From NCBI GenBank assembly GCA_027257055.1, contig JAPVLO010000621.1, forward strand, positions 620,001-684,000: 64,000 bases of DNA, written 5' to 3'. The position numbers and the translations under genes are program-made. Below, piece after piece: positions 12,189 through 23,319 of the stretch. Origin of the DNA: Cephalopachus bancanus (lineage: Eukaryota; Chordata; Mammalia; Primates; Tarsiidae). The notes below the pieces were generated by a model. The model saw only the letters and a program-made list of their open reading frames with translations. It did no database searches and was not told where the DNA came from. Each line of letters starts with the position of its first letter. Positions within the stretch are counted from its first letter, which is position 1.

Positions 12189-12629
12189 GTTTATTGGAAG
12201 CAGAGGATTGACCTGGGAAGACACAACGACCAAGTTGAGCTTGTTCCAAGTCTGCTTACACATTGGAATGCTTTCATGAGAAAGTTTAGTAGAAGGTGAT
12301 ATGGAAACCCACTATTGTCTGTCCATATTGCCACAGCCCTTAAAGAAAGGCATAACGTTTCAGCGGGCCTGCATGTGCCTATATTCCTGAGTACTAGCAA
12401 AAGAAAGTATATTCCCTTATCTCCTATACATTCCCCATTAAATCACTTCAAAGAACCCGTTACCTTCTGTAGATTTCACTCACTCAACTGAGAGAAGTGA
12501 ACTCCTATTCACTTCCTTTATCAGGGGTCATGGATTTGAAAATATAGCACCCATGTAACCATAAGCCTTGCAATTTATATAGATTTTTGAGAGTTGCAAC
12601 TACTAATCAACAATATGCGGCACTGAATA
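12189..12629. other. No confident feature
   Basis: This stretch lacks nameable repeats or exons. An antisense AATAAA near its left edge raises the possibility of another decayed LTR, but no termini were found. Confidence 0.3.
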
Positions 12630-13024
12630 ATGTTTTACTTTGTAATAGGCTCTGTTAACTCCCTTACTCTACGGCAAGCTTAAAAAACTCCTTGGTTTGG
12701 TGTTACTGATAGCACTGCGGGTTACCTTTTGGTAGCCAGCGCCAGGAAATGTGGACCATAAATGCCACTGTTAACAAAATGTGGCTGTAACTTGAGTTCT
12801 ATACAATGCTCTGTTGATCACATAGTCTACATATAGGTAGGTACCAGCAACCCTAAACTTATAAAAATGGATGGTGGAACCTAAGGTGTGAGCAAACTTA
12901 TTTCAGAAATGCCAGAAGCCAGGTTCTGCTCCCTGAACGTGAACTTAGAAATAAACTTCTTTCTGCCAGTTCCCTGTCTCTTGATTTTATTGGCATCGAG
13001 AGATAGCAGCTGAGAGACTGTAAC
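12630..13024 (+). mobile_element. Probable solo LTR, plus strand
   Basis: It starts TGTTTTACTTTGTAATAG and ends GAGAGACTGTAACA. The poly(A) signal AATAAA in GAAATAAACTTCTTTC (about 12950) sits 75 bases before the end, and a TATA-like CTTATAAAAATGG lies near 12857. No clear target duplication, so edges are provisional. Confidence 0.5.
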
Positions 13025-13136
13025 AAAGGAATGAAGGCCTCATATCAGTGCTGTCCTCATCCTTGGAGGGTCAGTACATACAGAGGTGACAGTCACTGGA
13101 TACAGATTAGAGCACGCAGGATGAAACACACTATGA

Positions 13137-13417
13137 GCCGGGCTCGGTGGCTCAGCCTGTAATCCTGTGCCTTTGGGAGGCTGAGGTGAGTGGATTGCCT
13201 GAGCCCGCAAGTTTGAGACAAGCCTGGGCAGCGAGACCTCATCTCTACAATAAATCAAAAAAATCAGCCGGGCGTGGTAGCGCATGCCTGTAATTCCGGC
13301 TACTCAGAAGGCTGAGGCGGAAGGATCGCCGGAGCCCAGCAAGTTGAGTGGCCAGGAGCGGCCACTGCACTCCAGTCTGGGCGACAGAGTGAGACTCCAA
13401 CTCAAAAAAAAAAAAAA
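13137..13417 (+). mobile_element. Alu SINE, plus strand, with perfect 15-bp duplication
   Basis: Typical young local Alu: head CCGGGCTCGGTGGCTCAGCC, linker CTACAATAAATCAAA, tail GAGACTCCAACTC plus A. The duplication GAAACACACTATGAG is exact at 13122-13136 and 13418-13432. Confidence 0.96.
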
Positions 13418-13534
13418 GAAACACACTATGAGCAAGACAAGGGACCTTCATGATTCAGAAACAGATCAGCAAAACTTCATGATTCCGAAATGAACCGATG
13501 TCCTTTTCAATGTCAGTAGGTTGCATATTAATCA

Positions 13535-13649
13535 GCACATTAATCAGTGTTAATCAGTATGTAGGCCGAAATTGCAACAATACGGAGAAGATGAGCCTGG
13601 CCCTTGTGCAAAGGTGACACACACGTTTGTGCAGGGTTCCACATTTTTT
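13535..13649 (+). pseudogene. RNU6-like: U6 snRNA pseudogene, 3' end disrupted by an Alu
   Basis: From about 13568 the text follows U6 spliceosomal RNA: GAAATTGCAACAATACGGAG, AAGATGAGCCTGGCCC, TGCAAAGGTGACACAC and GGGTTCCACATTTTT. The U6 ACAGAGA box is mutated to ACGGAGA and the AGC triad is altered to GCC. The U6 5' stem sequence is rearranged, leaving only a TCAGCACAT-like echo near 13536. An Alu inserted at the U6 3' end duplicated GGGTTCCACATTT. No U6 promoter elements are recognisable, so it should be a dead retroposed copy. Confidence 0.9.
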
Positions 13650-13941
13650 ATTTTTATTTTTTGAGTTGGAGTCTCACTCTGTCTCCCAGACTGGAGCGCA
13701 GTGGCTGCTCCTGGCCACCGCAGCCTTGACTGCTGAGCTCCAGCGATCCTTCCGTCTCAGCCTTCCAAGTAGCTGGAATTACAGGCGCGTGCTACCACGC
13801 CCGGCTGATTTTTAAAATTTATTGCAGAGATGAGGTCTCGCCAAGTTGCCCAGGCGGGTCTCGAACCTGCGAGCTCAGGCAATCCACTCACCTCTGCCTC
13901 CCAAGGTGCGGGATTACAGGCTGAGCCACTGAGCCCGGCTG
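13647..13941 (-). mobile_element. Alu SINE inside the U6 pseudogene, minus strand
   Basis: Antisense Alu dimer from poly(T) to GAGCCCGGCTG. The exact 13-bp duplication GGGTTCCACATTT (13634-13646 and 13942-13954) is the 3' end of the U6 pseudogene. Confidence 0.95.
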
Positions 13942-13954
13942 GGGTTCCACATTT

Positions 13955-14245
13955 AAAAAAATATCACTATGTCAACAATCTGTGGAACTCATGATAAGAT
14001 CTGCGGGACTCCCGGTAAGATTCTTCGGGGACAGGGCGTAAGCCATGAATCGCCAGACTTCCCCTAGGTGGTTATTTAGGAAGCCTGACCAAGGTGATTT
14101 AGGCTATCACCAACCAGAGCTCAAGGTTTGTTTAAATTCTTGCCAGTCTTAAGCAGTGCCTGGGGCCAAGACTGTGCTCCTGAGTCACTCTGTGAGTGTT
14201 TTGTCTTCCCATCTGCTGTTGCGTATGTGAAAGGCAGTTTAGTCC
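13955..14245. other. No recognisable feature
   Basis: No recognised exon, RNA or repeat. Confidence 0.4.
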
Positions 14246-14255
14246 ATTTGTTTGT

Positions 14256-15139
14256 ATTTTTTCTTTTTTTTTTGAGTTGGAGTCTTACTCTGTCGCCCAG
14301 GCTGAAGAGCAATGGCATGCTCACAGCCACCCCAGTGATGACCTGCTGGGCTCTAGGGACCCTTCTGCCTTAGCTTTCTAAGTATCTGGAACTACAGGCA
14401 CTGTAGCAGGAAAAATAGAGAGATCGTGACACCAAGACTATTATAGGAAGGGGCACTTTATTACGCTGGCTAGCACAGCAGGCTGAGAATTTAATGCGTC
14501 CAACTCGAGTGCCCCAGAACAAGAGACCTGGGGTCTTATACCCTTGTTTAGGTAAGGGAGGGGGGGTCGTGTTGAGTGATTACATATTTCCTTTGGAATC
14601 TTACAAGGTTGTACTCAGCAAAATCAGATTTTTCAAAGAACAAATGGTTTCCAGGAACTGCAGGCTTGTAAACTGTCAACTTCAGAAGGGGGTTTTTGGA
14701 TAAGTCTGTGAATTAGCCACTCTTTTTGCATATCCATTAAATGGCTAGTCTTTGGGCCATTTGGCCTTTCCCAAACAAAACCTGCCTGGAGCCCGGGAGG
14801 GTCTTAAAGTTGCAACTTGCCTTTCAAAAGGAAATACCTTTAACTGCTATCAACTCCTTTCCTGCCCTGGGCTAGTGATTGCTATGAGGCCAACTGCTGA
14901 TCCTGAACCAGCTACATGTTTCTGTGTTTATTCACTCAATCATACAAGATATATATTTGAGCATTTGCCGCATTCTGCCACAGTATGAGCTACCACGCCT
15001 GGCTAATTTTTATTTATTTATTGTAGAGACCAGGTCTAGCTAAGTTGCCCGGGCTGGTCTCGAATCCGCGGACTCAGACAATCCATTCACTTTGGCCTCC
15101 CAAAGTGCTGGGATGACAGGCTGAGCTACTGAGCCCAGC
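14256..15139 (-). mobile_element. Alu SINE split by an LTR, minus strand
   Basis: The left part (14256-14401) runs from poly(T) to AACTACAGGCA. The right part (14983-15139) resumes at TGAGCTACCACGCCTGGC and ends GAGCCCAGCC. The outer duplication CCATTTGTTT flanks the whole. Deleting the intervening LTR leaves a normal Alu, which proves a nested insertion. Confidence 0.93.
14402..14982 (-). mobile_element. Solo LTR, 581 bp, inserted in an Alu, minus strand
   Basis: Plus-strand edges are TGTAGCAGG and CTGCCACA (TG...CA). On the minus strand an AATAAAG signal lies about 60 bases before the end. The four bases on either side, GCAC (14398-14401) and GTAT (14983-14986), each differ by one base from GCAT, expected at this Alu position, so a 4-bp duplication that has since mutated is the simplest reading. 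It is younger than the host Alu. No internal retroviral genes are attached. Confidence 0.85.
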
Positions 15140-15174
15140 CCATTTGTTTCTGTTTATATTCCATTCTGGGGTTC

Positions 15175-15680
15175 TCCCCCATCTTTGGCGTTTTTGTAAA
15201 ATGTGGATGTCATTTTAATTCTGCAAAATGTTAAGGTATTTTCTGTTTCCCAAAATCAAAACTGTGTAAAAACATATACTCAGAGAAGAACCATCCTCTG
15301 CCCCCTCCTACCACCGTGTCCCCACCCTCCTTCTGTAGACAGTCTCATCTCACACCCACCAGTTTCTGTTTCCTTCCCTCCCCTCATTTCCTTCTCTTGG
15401 TTGTTTGGTGTTTTTTGTTTTTTTCTTGTGTTAGGTACCTAAGCCATGTATGGGCAGGTGAAGTCTGGGCCTCCAACTGGTCCTCCCTTCTCCTGGTTTG
15501 AGGATCAGGTACCCTTTGTGTTGTTACATGCTCCCCACCGCCTTCCTCCCTCGCCTGGCAGAGCATCCCGCGACTGTTAATCCTTCCCTTGTGTTTTTGT
15601 GATTAATGTTCGGGTCTCACGTTTGAGTGAGAACATATGGTATTTGGTTCTTTGTTTCTGTGATAGAGTGCTAGGAGTGA
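15175..15680 (-). mobile_element. L1 3' UTR/ORF2 end, minus strand
   Basis: GTGAAGTCTGGGCCTCCAAC, AGGATCAGGTACCCTTTGTG and GTGAGAACATATGGTATTTG on the plus strand are the antisense 3' end of the local L1 family (compare 37370-37680). The left edge is approximate. Confidence 0.75.
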
Positions 15681-15683
15681 TTG

Positions 15684-15790
15684 TAATTAGCCTACACAAA
15701 GTAGGTATAAAAGAAAAAAAATCCCAAAGGCAGCAAAATAGAAATGCCAAACTACCTACTGGGGAAGACCAATTGTCTGGTGCCTTTCTT
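15684..15790 (+). mobile_element. L1 ORF1 3' fragment in inverted orientation
   Basis: GCCTACACAAAGTAGGTATA and TACTGGGGAAGACCAATTG match the L1 ORF1 text near 54930-55015. It lies on the plus strand, directly abutting a minus-strand L1 3' end. This is the layout expected of twin-priming 5' inversion with internal deletion. Confidence 0.7.
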
Positions 15791-15939
15791 AAGTTTACAT
15801 TTAGATCTATATCTATGTTTCCTTGGAGACCTTTTAATTTGCTCTTCACTTATGATACTTTTATTTTTTAACCATTTGCTTCCTGAGGTCATTAGGGGTC
15901 CTTTTTTATTTCTATTTCTTAACCTTCTGAAAAAATCAA

Positions 15940-17115
15940 TTTCTTTTTTTTTAATTATAAAGATGTGGGGTACAATTCAGGATTAGGTATACAAACATTG
16001 ATTTTGAAGGGTTTCCCTTGTTGATGAGGTGTGCCCCCGCTTCCTCACCTAGCAGTTTCCCTCAACTGCCAATCCCAACCTCCCTCCCCTCACAGTTTCC
16101 CACTACTGCCAATCCCTTTCTTATTGTATTATAATTGTTCAAGGTCGGCTTCTGAGTGAGAACATATGGGACTTTGTTCTCTATTTCTGTGATAGATCAC
16201 TGAGTATGATAGACTCTAAATCCATCCAAGCTCCTGTGAAACCCATATGCTTGTCCTTCTTTATGGCTGTATAATATTCCATTGTGTATATGTACCACAA
16301 TTTTTTTTAATCCAGTACAGCTTCGATGGGCAGCATGGTTGGTTCCATGTTTTTGCTATTATGAATAGAGCTGCAAAAAACAAATGTGTGCAGGTATCTT
16401 TTTTGTGGAATGATTTGAGTTCCTTTGGGTATATTCCCAATAGGGGAATTGCTGGGTCATATGGAAGGTCAATATCCAGTTCCTTCAGAAACCACCACAC
16501 TGTCTTTCAAAAAGGTTGCACTAGTTTGTGTTCCCACCAGCAGTGTAGAAGTGTTCCTTTTTCTCCACATCCTCGCCAGCATCTGTGGTTTGTTTTATTA
16601 ATGATGGCCATTCTTACTGGGGTTAGGTGGTATCTCAGTGTGGTTTTGATTTGCATTTCTCTGAGGATGAGGGAGGTTATCATCACTCATCATCAGAGAA
16701 ACAGACACTTTTTCATGTGTCTGTTGGCTGCCCATATAGCTTCTTTTGAGAAGTGTCTATTCATGCCTTTTGCTCACTTTGTAATGGGGCTGTTTGCTTT
16801 TTCCTTTCGGCGAGTTTGAGTTCCTTGTAGATCCTAGATGTTAGGCCTTTGTCAGATATGCAGTTGGCAAATATTTTTTCCCTTTCTGTGGGCTGTCTCC
16901 CTGCCCTCTTGATGGTTTCTTTTGCTTTGCAGAAGCTCGTTAGTTTAATGAGGTCCCACTTGTCTATCTTATTTCTTAAGGTATGGGCATTTAGGGTTCT
17001 GAATAGGAATTGGTTGTCAGTTCCAATTTCCATAAGTGTGTCTCCTGCGTTTTCTAAGATTCTTATAGTTTGAGGTTTTATGTTTAGGTCTTTGATTCAT
17101 TTAGAGTGAATTTCT
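15940..17115 (-). mobile_element. 5'-truncated L1, minus strand
   Basis: The 3' end is at left (T-rich, then AAAGATGTGGGGTACAATTC). ORF2 C-terminal protein is visible on the minus strand: 16500-16261 contains [18 protein letters not shown] and 17033-16761 contains [19 protein letters not shown]. Stops and frameshifts separate these. The 5' portion is missing. Confidence 0.92.
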
Positions 17116-18055
17116 GTGTATGGTGATAGGTAGGGGTAAAAATCAATTACTTTACTTACATTTTGAATTTCTGATGCAAGTGGTTTTTCCTGTCTCCAAA
17201 TGCTTATATGAGGATATTTCATTCCCTCTTGGTCCATTTCTTCTGAGTGTGTGTGTGTGTATGTGTGTGTGTAACCGAATCTCTCTTCTGCTTTCTTCTG
17301 AACTTAGCTGGGAACCACACTCTTTCACTGACAGGCAGATGCTTGGGTGGTTTGCAAGATTCATAGCTCAGGTGCACCCTCTGCCGTCTCTGTAGTGAAG
17401 GGCATTTTCGTTCCTGTGTGGCATTTTGTTAGGGAGGAGGGGATGCCCAATGACCGGAAGAGTTGTTTCTTTCATTTTTTTCCTATTTTACTTTTTATTT
17501 TCGCACCCTAAAGTGACACCCACCTCCATTTTCTCGTCATCAGTCAATCTCCAAAGTATCCCTTCTGTTTTACCCTCTCCCTTAGAAGCGACGCTTCCCA
17601 AGTCACTGCCACAAGTGTGAGCACTTTACCAGGATATCACTTAGGGTGGAATTTGTCCACTGGGGTGACTGTTGCTCAGCTTCAGAATTTTTGATCCTCC
17701 CTTCTTTCCTTCACATGGGTTGTCTCCCACTTGAAGAGTAGATCTGCTGGAAACGGGTGCTAACTCTTCCTTTTTCAAGAGCCGTCTAACATTCTTAGCC
17801 TTTAACTATGCTGAAGGTGTGGGGCGTGTGTGGTGTTGTGGGTCTCGCAGGCGTGTTGTCCAGGGTGTGAAGACTCCTCATTTCGGTGCTTGCATGATTG
17901 TTTCACTTCAGCACATTGGATGCATCCAGAATCTCAGTATTGGGAAGAAGAACTGGCACCATGCAGACCATCGTGTTTTATACAGTTTTTTTCTTAGGGT
18001 CTCCCACGGAATTTATGTTAGTTAAAATTAAATGAAGAAACAGAAGGAGTTTATG
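17116..18055. other. Mostly single-copy DNA with a (GT)n run
   Basis: A (GT)n run lies at about 17247-17272. Nothing else is recognisable: no exon with credible splice sites and no known repeat. Confidence 0.4.
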
Positions 18056-18375
18056 CTCAGGGATGCGGATAGTGCAATGGTTTGGTTAGCCTTAAAACAC
18101 ACAAGATGACCCGTGGGTTCATGGGTTCACATTCTTTCTCTCTCTTCTCTTTCCCCTCTTCTCTCTCTTCTCTTTTTTCTCTCTCTTCTCTCTCCTGTCT
18201 TGCTCTGTTTCTCCTGCTCTCTGTGTGTTTTGCTTTCTTTCTTCTCTCTTCATCTCTGTCTCTCTTTCTCTCTTCCCTCTCTTTTCTTCTCTCCTCTCTC
18301 TCTCTCTCTTGTTTAGGTGCACATGCCTCTATCTGAATAACTTGAGCCAGGAGGTTTAGACTCTGGACAACCAAG
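18056..18375 (+). repeat. (TC)n-rich pyrimidine microsatellite with a tRNA-like head
   Basis: A pyrimidine tract (about 18130-18312) is built of TCTCTC, CTTCTC and TTTCTC. Upstream, 18056-18130 contains ATAGTGCAATGGTTTGGTTAGCC and GGGTTCATGGGTTCACATTC, loosely resembling RNA polymerase III A and B boxes. That could be the head of a tRNA-related SINE, but I cannot name the family. Confidence 0.6.
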
Positions 18376-18554
18376 AAACATTATTCCTGAAAACGGTTCT
18401 AATACCTGACAAACATCTGACCTCCCCAAAACAATACGGATGGAGCTGCTATGTTATTGCATATATCAAGACAGCCAGAAGGGAGGATTTTGAATGCTGT
18501 CACCATGAAGAAACAATAAATGATTAAAGTGCTGGCACCCGAACTTCTGTGTTA

Positions 18555-18785
18555 TCTTCCAGAAGTTTTACAGTTTTGCAGTTTACATTTAGGTCCATGA
18601 TACACTTTGAGTCAATTTCTATGAAGGATGAACGTCTCTGTCTAGATTCACTTCTGCATGTGTTTGGCCATTCATCGAAAAGATGATCTTTTCTCCATTA
18701 GTTTGCCTTTTCTCCTTGGTCACAGATCAGTTAACCATGTCTGTGTGAGTGTATCTCTTACATAAATTTGTGAATCTGTTGTGCT
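18555..18785 (-). mobile_element. Old L1 ORF2 fragment, minus strand
   Basis: TTTACATTTAGGTCCATGAT, TGAGTCAATTTCTATGAAGG and CTTTTCTCCATTAGTTTGCC are antisense ORF2 phrases of old primate L1. Confidence 0.75.
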
Positions 18786-19980
18786 GTGCATCTATGAAAC
18801 AAAAAGGTCAAACAGCCCCTATCACCGACAGGTTAAGTATTTAGTTAACATCTGTTAAGTGGGAAATCTGGTCTTTCAACATTGGTCTACCTGATGTTAA
18901 CGCCCATCTGCTTTCCACTCGTTCTACAGCTGGCACTGCAAGTAGACACTCTGAATCCAAACCCAAAGTCCTGCCTCTTTTTGTGGAAGACAAAACTGAG
19001 CCCCGCATGGTTTCTTCTCTATTGGAATCACTGGTAATGTTTACGCCGCTGTGGTTAGTGGTATTCGTATGGAAGTTCCAGAATCCAGGTCCGGCTCTCA
19101 ACTTGGAAGTTCTCTGACCTTGACTAAGATTTTTCTTTGACTTCCACCCCTGTCCACTCAGTTCTGTTGGCTAGATACCAATGTTGGTTCTGAAAGGAAT
19201 GTCCTTACAGTTGGTCAAGGGCCTTGGGGGAAAATGACGATTCAGTTGAGCAAGCGGGGAATAACGAGCTCTCTCTGATGTCCATTTCAGCCCTTCCAGA
19301 GTGTGAGGTGTTCTGGCTTTACTCAGTGTCCTGGACGTGCCTCTAATGTGCACTGCGGGTGACTCTCTAGAATGTTCCTCACCAGGTCTGTACATACATG
19401 CCACACCCTCTGTAGCCTCATGAATATTCAGGGATATAACTACTCATTACCTTGGGAGAAGTCACAACTAGCATTAAAGAATTCACTAAAAAACAAAGAA
19501 ACAAACACACCAAAGTCAAAGATGTACCATCTTCCCTAGCAAACAACAGGAGCTTAAACACCACAAGTGTTATTAGCCTATTAAATAAGGGATGTGGAGA
19601 GCAGGTCTCACAGTCCCACTGATGCTGTCTGTGTGTGTCCTGGATGGTGATAGCTATGGATTGGAGACTCTGGTGTGATGGGAAAAAAATCATTCAAAAA
19701 AGAGAAAGAAAGACTACCCACTGTACCCTCTAATTAGATGCATCAAGCCCAAATATTTTAAACGTTCTGGCATGGAGGAAAGATAGCTCTCTAAAATCAC
19801 AGAGCTGGCAAATGCAGAAACGAAGTAATTCTGGCTTTGGGATGGGGATTTTGTCTATCTTTTACAGGTAAAGACCGATTTGGTATGTCTTGGGCAGAAG
19901 CCAATGTTTGTCAATGAGTGAATGTGTGTTTCTGGGAGTGAGAGGCTAAAACTGAGGATGGACAAAGCACACATGTAGAA
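18786..19980. other. Single-copy DNA, no gene recognised
   Basis: Normal base composition with no named repeat. Short open frames on both strands have no family resemblance. Confidence 0.4.
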
Positions 19981-19984
19981 CTGG

Positions 19985-20050
19985 AATTGAGATCTGTCCT
20001 TTCCACTTGCTGGTTGACTACAGGCAGGATGCTTGACCTCTCTGAGTCTC
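19985..20050 (+). repeat. MIR fragment
   Basis: TGACTACAGGCAGGATGCTTGACCTCTCTGAGTCTCA matches the core and 3' part of the MIR SINE. Confidence 0.65.
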
Positions 20051-20089
20051 ACTTATTCATCTATCTATCATCTATTATCTATCATCATC

Positions 20090-20375
20090 TGTCTATGTCT
20101 CACTCTGTTGCCCACGCCGGAGTGCAGCGGCATGATCACGGCTACTGCAGCCTCAACCTCCTGGGCTCAGGTGATCCTTTGGCCTCAGCCTCCCACGCAG
20201 CTGGGACTACAGGCACGTGCCACCACGCCCGGCTAATGTTTTGATTTTCTGTAGAGATGAGGTCTCACCGTGTGGCCCAGGCTGGCCCGGAGCTCCTGGG
20301 CTCAAGGGATGCTCCCTCCTCGTCCTCCCTGAGTGCTGGGATTCCAGGCGTGAGCCACCCCACCGGTTCGGCTCT
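20090..20375 (-). mobile_element. Old Alu (AluJ-like), minus strand
   Basis: CTCTGTTGCCCACGCCGGAG, CCTCAACCTCCTGGGCTCAG and GGCGTGAGCCACC are close to the ancestral AluJ, unlike the younger local Alus. It is preceded by an ATCT-rich simple repeat (20055-20090). Confidence 0.9.
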
Positions 20376-20399
20376 CGTTGTTTAAGAATAATTACCCGG

Positions 20400-20960
20400 G
20401 AGCAAATGACAAGAGCCGGAGATGAGCACACGAGGCCCGCCTCGCCGCAGCGGCTCTCGCCTTGGGACCTGGCCTCTGCGGCTCGCAGAGCACCGGCGGC
20501 TGGTCCGCCCCTCCCCCACCTTGCCCCGCGCCCTCGCGCCTCCGCAGGTCTGGGGGGCAAAGGGTTCCCCTTTCCGAGAAGCGCCCGGGGACCCCCTCCC
20601 GGGCCGCCGCGGCGGGCACCCCAGGGCGGGCGCTCCCGGCCGACGGGGCACCCCGAGGCCCCGGGCGGGGCGCCGCGCGGCTGCGAGCGGGGCGGGGCGG
20701 GCGCGGCGCGGAGAGCTTAAAGCCCGGCGCGGCGCGGCGCGGCCCGGGCGCGCCACCTGCAGGACGATGAGGGGCCTGGCGGGCTGCAGGGGCTGAACGC
20801 AGGTGAGGCCGCCTGGCAGGGGGGAGCATCGAGCAGGGGCGTCGAGACGGGCAGGTCGCGGCGTCCTCCAGGTGTCCCGGTGTTTCCAAGTGCTGCACAG
20901 TAGTCGGCGCAGAACGGAAGGTCTAGGAGTCCTGGGTTCGCCGCCTGGCTCTTCCCCTTG
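20400..20960 (+). promoter_or_regulatory. CpG island, probable promoter and first exon
   Basis: This is a very GC- and CpG-rich block in an AT-rich neighbourhood. It contains GGGGCGGGGCGGG Sp1-type boxes (about 20689-20701), then a TATA-like CTTAAAG (20716-20722), then GGCGCGGCGCGG repeats. About 80 bases after the TATA-like box is a consensus splice donor, CAG|GTGAGG, with the exon ending near 20802. A plausible first exon is about 20746-20802. It contains only a nine-codon ATG frame (20767-20796), so it is probably non-coding. Direction (plus) is inferred from the TATA-like box and donor. I could not find a second exon or name the gene. Confidence 0.65.
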
Positions 20961-21045
20961 CTGGTTAGGTGATCGCGGGTGATGATGGGTGATCACGAGT
21001 GAGCACGCTCTCTCCGAGCCTCAGCCTTCTCATCTGTATCATAGT
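20895..21045 (+). repeat. MIR element
   Basis: GTCCTGGGTTCGCCGCCTGG and TCTCCGAGCCTCAGCCTTCTCATCTGT match MIR core and 3' sequence. Confidence 0.7.
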
Positions 21046-21049
21046 CGTA

Positions 21050-21350
21050 ATAGCCGGGTGTGGTGGCTCACACCTGTAATCCCAGCACTTTGGGAGCCTG
21101 AGGCGGGAGGATCGCTTGAGCCCAGGAGTTTGAGACCAGCCAGGGCAAAATAGCAAGACTTCGTCTCTAGAAAAAAAAAAAAATTAAAAAACTGGCCAGG
21201 CATGGTGGCACGCGCCTGTAGTCCCAGCTGCTCAGGAGGCTGAGGCGGAAGGATCATCTGAGCCCAGGAGGTGGAGGCTGCAGTGAGCGGTGATGGTGCC
21301 ACTGCCCTCCAGCCTGGGTGACAGAATGGGACTCCGACTCAAGAAAAATA
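21050..21350 (+). mobile_element. Alu SINE (AluJ-like), plus strand
   Basis: GCCGGGTGTGGTGGCTCACACC to GACTCCGACTCAAGAAAAATAATAATAATAA. A complete dimer with ancestral features. Confidence 0.93.
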
Positions 21351-21960
21351 ATAATAATAACCTTTAAGAAAGAGGAAGCTTATTAAGTCTTGTTTTGGAA
21401 CGTTCTCCAAGGTCTGTTGTTAGGGAAGCAAGGCACAAAAGAAACAGAAGATAGACTAAGCTGTCTTTTATGTAAGAAAAAGAGGCCACAGGCCATTCGT
21501 ACAGGCTTGCCTGGGTAGTCACAAAAATCTCTATGGACTTCACAACAATGACATCAGGAGCCTGTGGGGAGGATGACAGCATGGCTGTGGGCAGAGATGG
21601 TGGGGAAGACGTTTACGTCTTCCCACCCGTGACTCACTTGAAATTTGAGTTGTTTGCGTTGTCTCCCCAGAAAACAAATGAATTTAATAGCAAACAAGTG
21701 GTCTTTATCTCTCACAGCTGTTGTGAAAATTAAATGGAAAAGAACTGCCAGTGCTTTTCAGTCCGCCTCTGCCAGGAACACACTGGGGTTGGACACGAGA
21801 ACGTGCCACTCACTGCAGCCGGCAAGAGCTCGCAACACGGGGGTGGGGCGGTCTAAGGAAGAGAGGGTGCTAGGAAGAACCTCCTCTGTGACATGGGTGT
21901 TGGCTGGGTGATCTGGGGTGAGGTGGCTTAAGGAAGCAGAGATTCACTCAAATTGGACGC
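21351..21960. other. Single-copy DNA
   Basis: No repeat, RNA or exon that I can support. Confidence 0.35.
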
Positions 21961-22267
21961 TAGCTGGGCACTGGGGCTCACGTCTGTAATCCCAGCACTT
22001 GGGGAGCCAAGGCGAGAGGATCACTTGAGCCCAGGAGTTCGAGACCAGCCTGGGCAATATAGCAAGACCCCATCTCTACCCAAAAAAAAAATCCCCAAAT
22101 TAGCCAGGCATGGTGATGCATGCTTACATTCCAGCTACTTGGGAGACTGAGGAGAGAGGATCACCTGAGCCCAGGAGGTTGAGGCTACAGTGAGCCGTGA
22201 TTGTGCCGCAGCACTCCAGCCTGGGTGACAAAATGAGACCCTCTAACTAAAAAAAAAAAAAAAAAAA
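21961..22267 (+). mobile_element. Alu SINE, plus strand
   Basis: TAGCTGGGCACTGGGGCTCACG to a tail of about 18 A. AluJ-like dimer. Confidence 0.93.
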
Positions 22268-22589
22268 TTGGATTCATCAGAAAGGAGGGGCAATTTTACG
22301 ACTGGGTATCTCACAAAATCTCATCTGTAAGGAAGGCAGACAAAAAGGACATTTCATCTGTCAAGAGGCAGCAATCACTCATTTTAGCCAAGACAGGAGG
22401 GGTGATGGGTAATTTGGGGGTGCACAGGGACCTTGCTTTTGCCTGGGCTGACAGCTGTTTCCGGAGTGGTCCTGCTTTTCTCACTCAACGTGATCTCCGT
22501 GTAACCTTGAGGCTGTTCTTCTGTGAGATTTGTTGTCTCCGGCCACATCAGCAGGTGAAATTGTAAAGGACAACCTCTGGGAACACCAA

Positions 22590-22740
22590 GGTCTGAAGGA
22601 AAGAGCCCGGGCCCTGGAGTCGCCCAGGGCCGAACCGGGAGTCCAGGCTACACCCGTGTGGGGCTCAGGGACAAAACACACATGAGAGAATCTCTCTGCT
22701 CTTTCACCTGCAAAACCAGGAGAAGACTGTGGAGATAAAG
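22590..22740 (+). repeat. MIR element (diverged)
   Basis: GAGCCCGGGCCCTGGAGTCG and CTCTGCTCTTTCACCTGCAAAACCAGG follow the MIR core and 3' end. Confidence 0.55.
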
Positions 22741-22864
22741 GCAATGAAGATGAACGGTTATGCAGATGAGCAGTCTGCTGGCAAAGCCAAGAGCTCTGTG
22801 AAGAACGAGGCAGAAAACTCACCCGGCGGCACCTCTGACCCTGGCATTGATTACAAAATCTTAA

Positions 22865-23303
<439 letters not shown>

Positions 23304-23319
23304 CACCTGTGACTTTAAC

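Noticed and set aside
17880..18005. A second U6-like stretch (CTTCAGCACATTGG region)
   Set aside because: Only the first dozen bases resemble U6; the rest does not follow the U6 order.
18113..18374. Low-complexity open frames rich in Ser/Leu or Arg/Glu
   Set aside because: They are translations of the pyrimidine microsatellite.
20382..20996. Open frames of up to 204 codons on both strands in the CpG island
   Set aside because: Stop codons are rare in GC-rich DNA. The frames overlap on both strands, are rich in Arg, Pro, Gly and Ala, and match no family.
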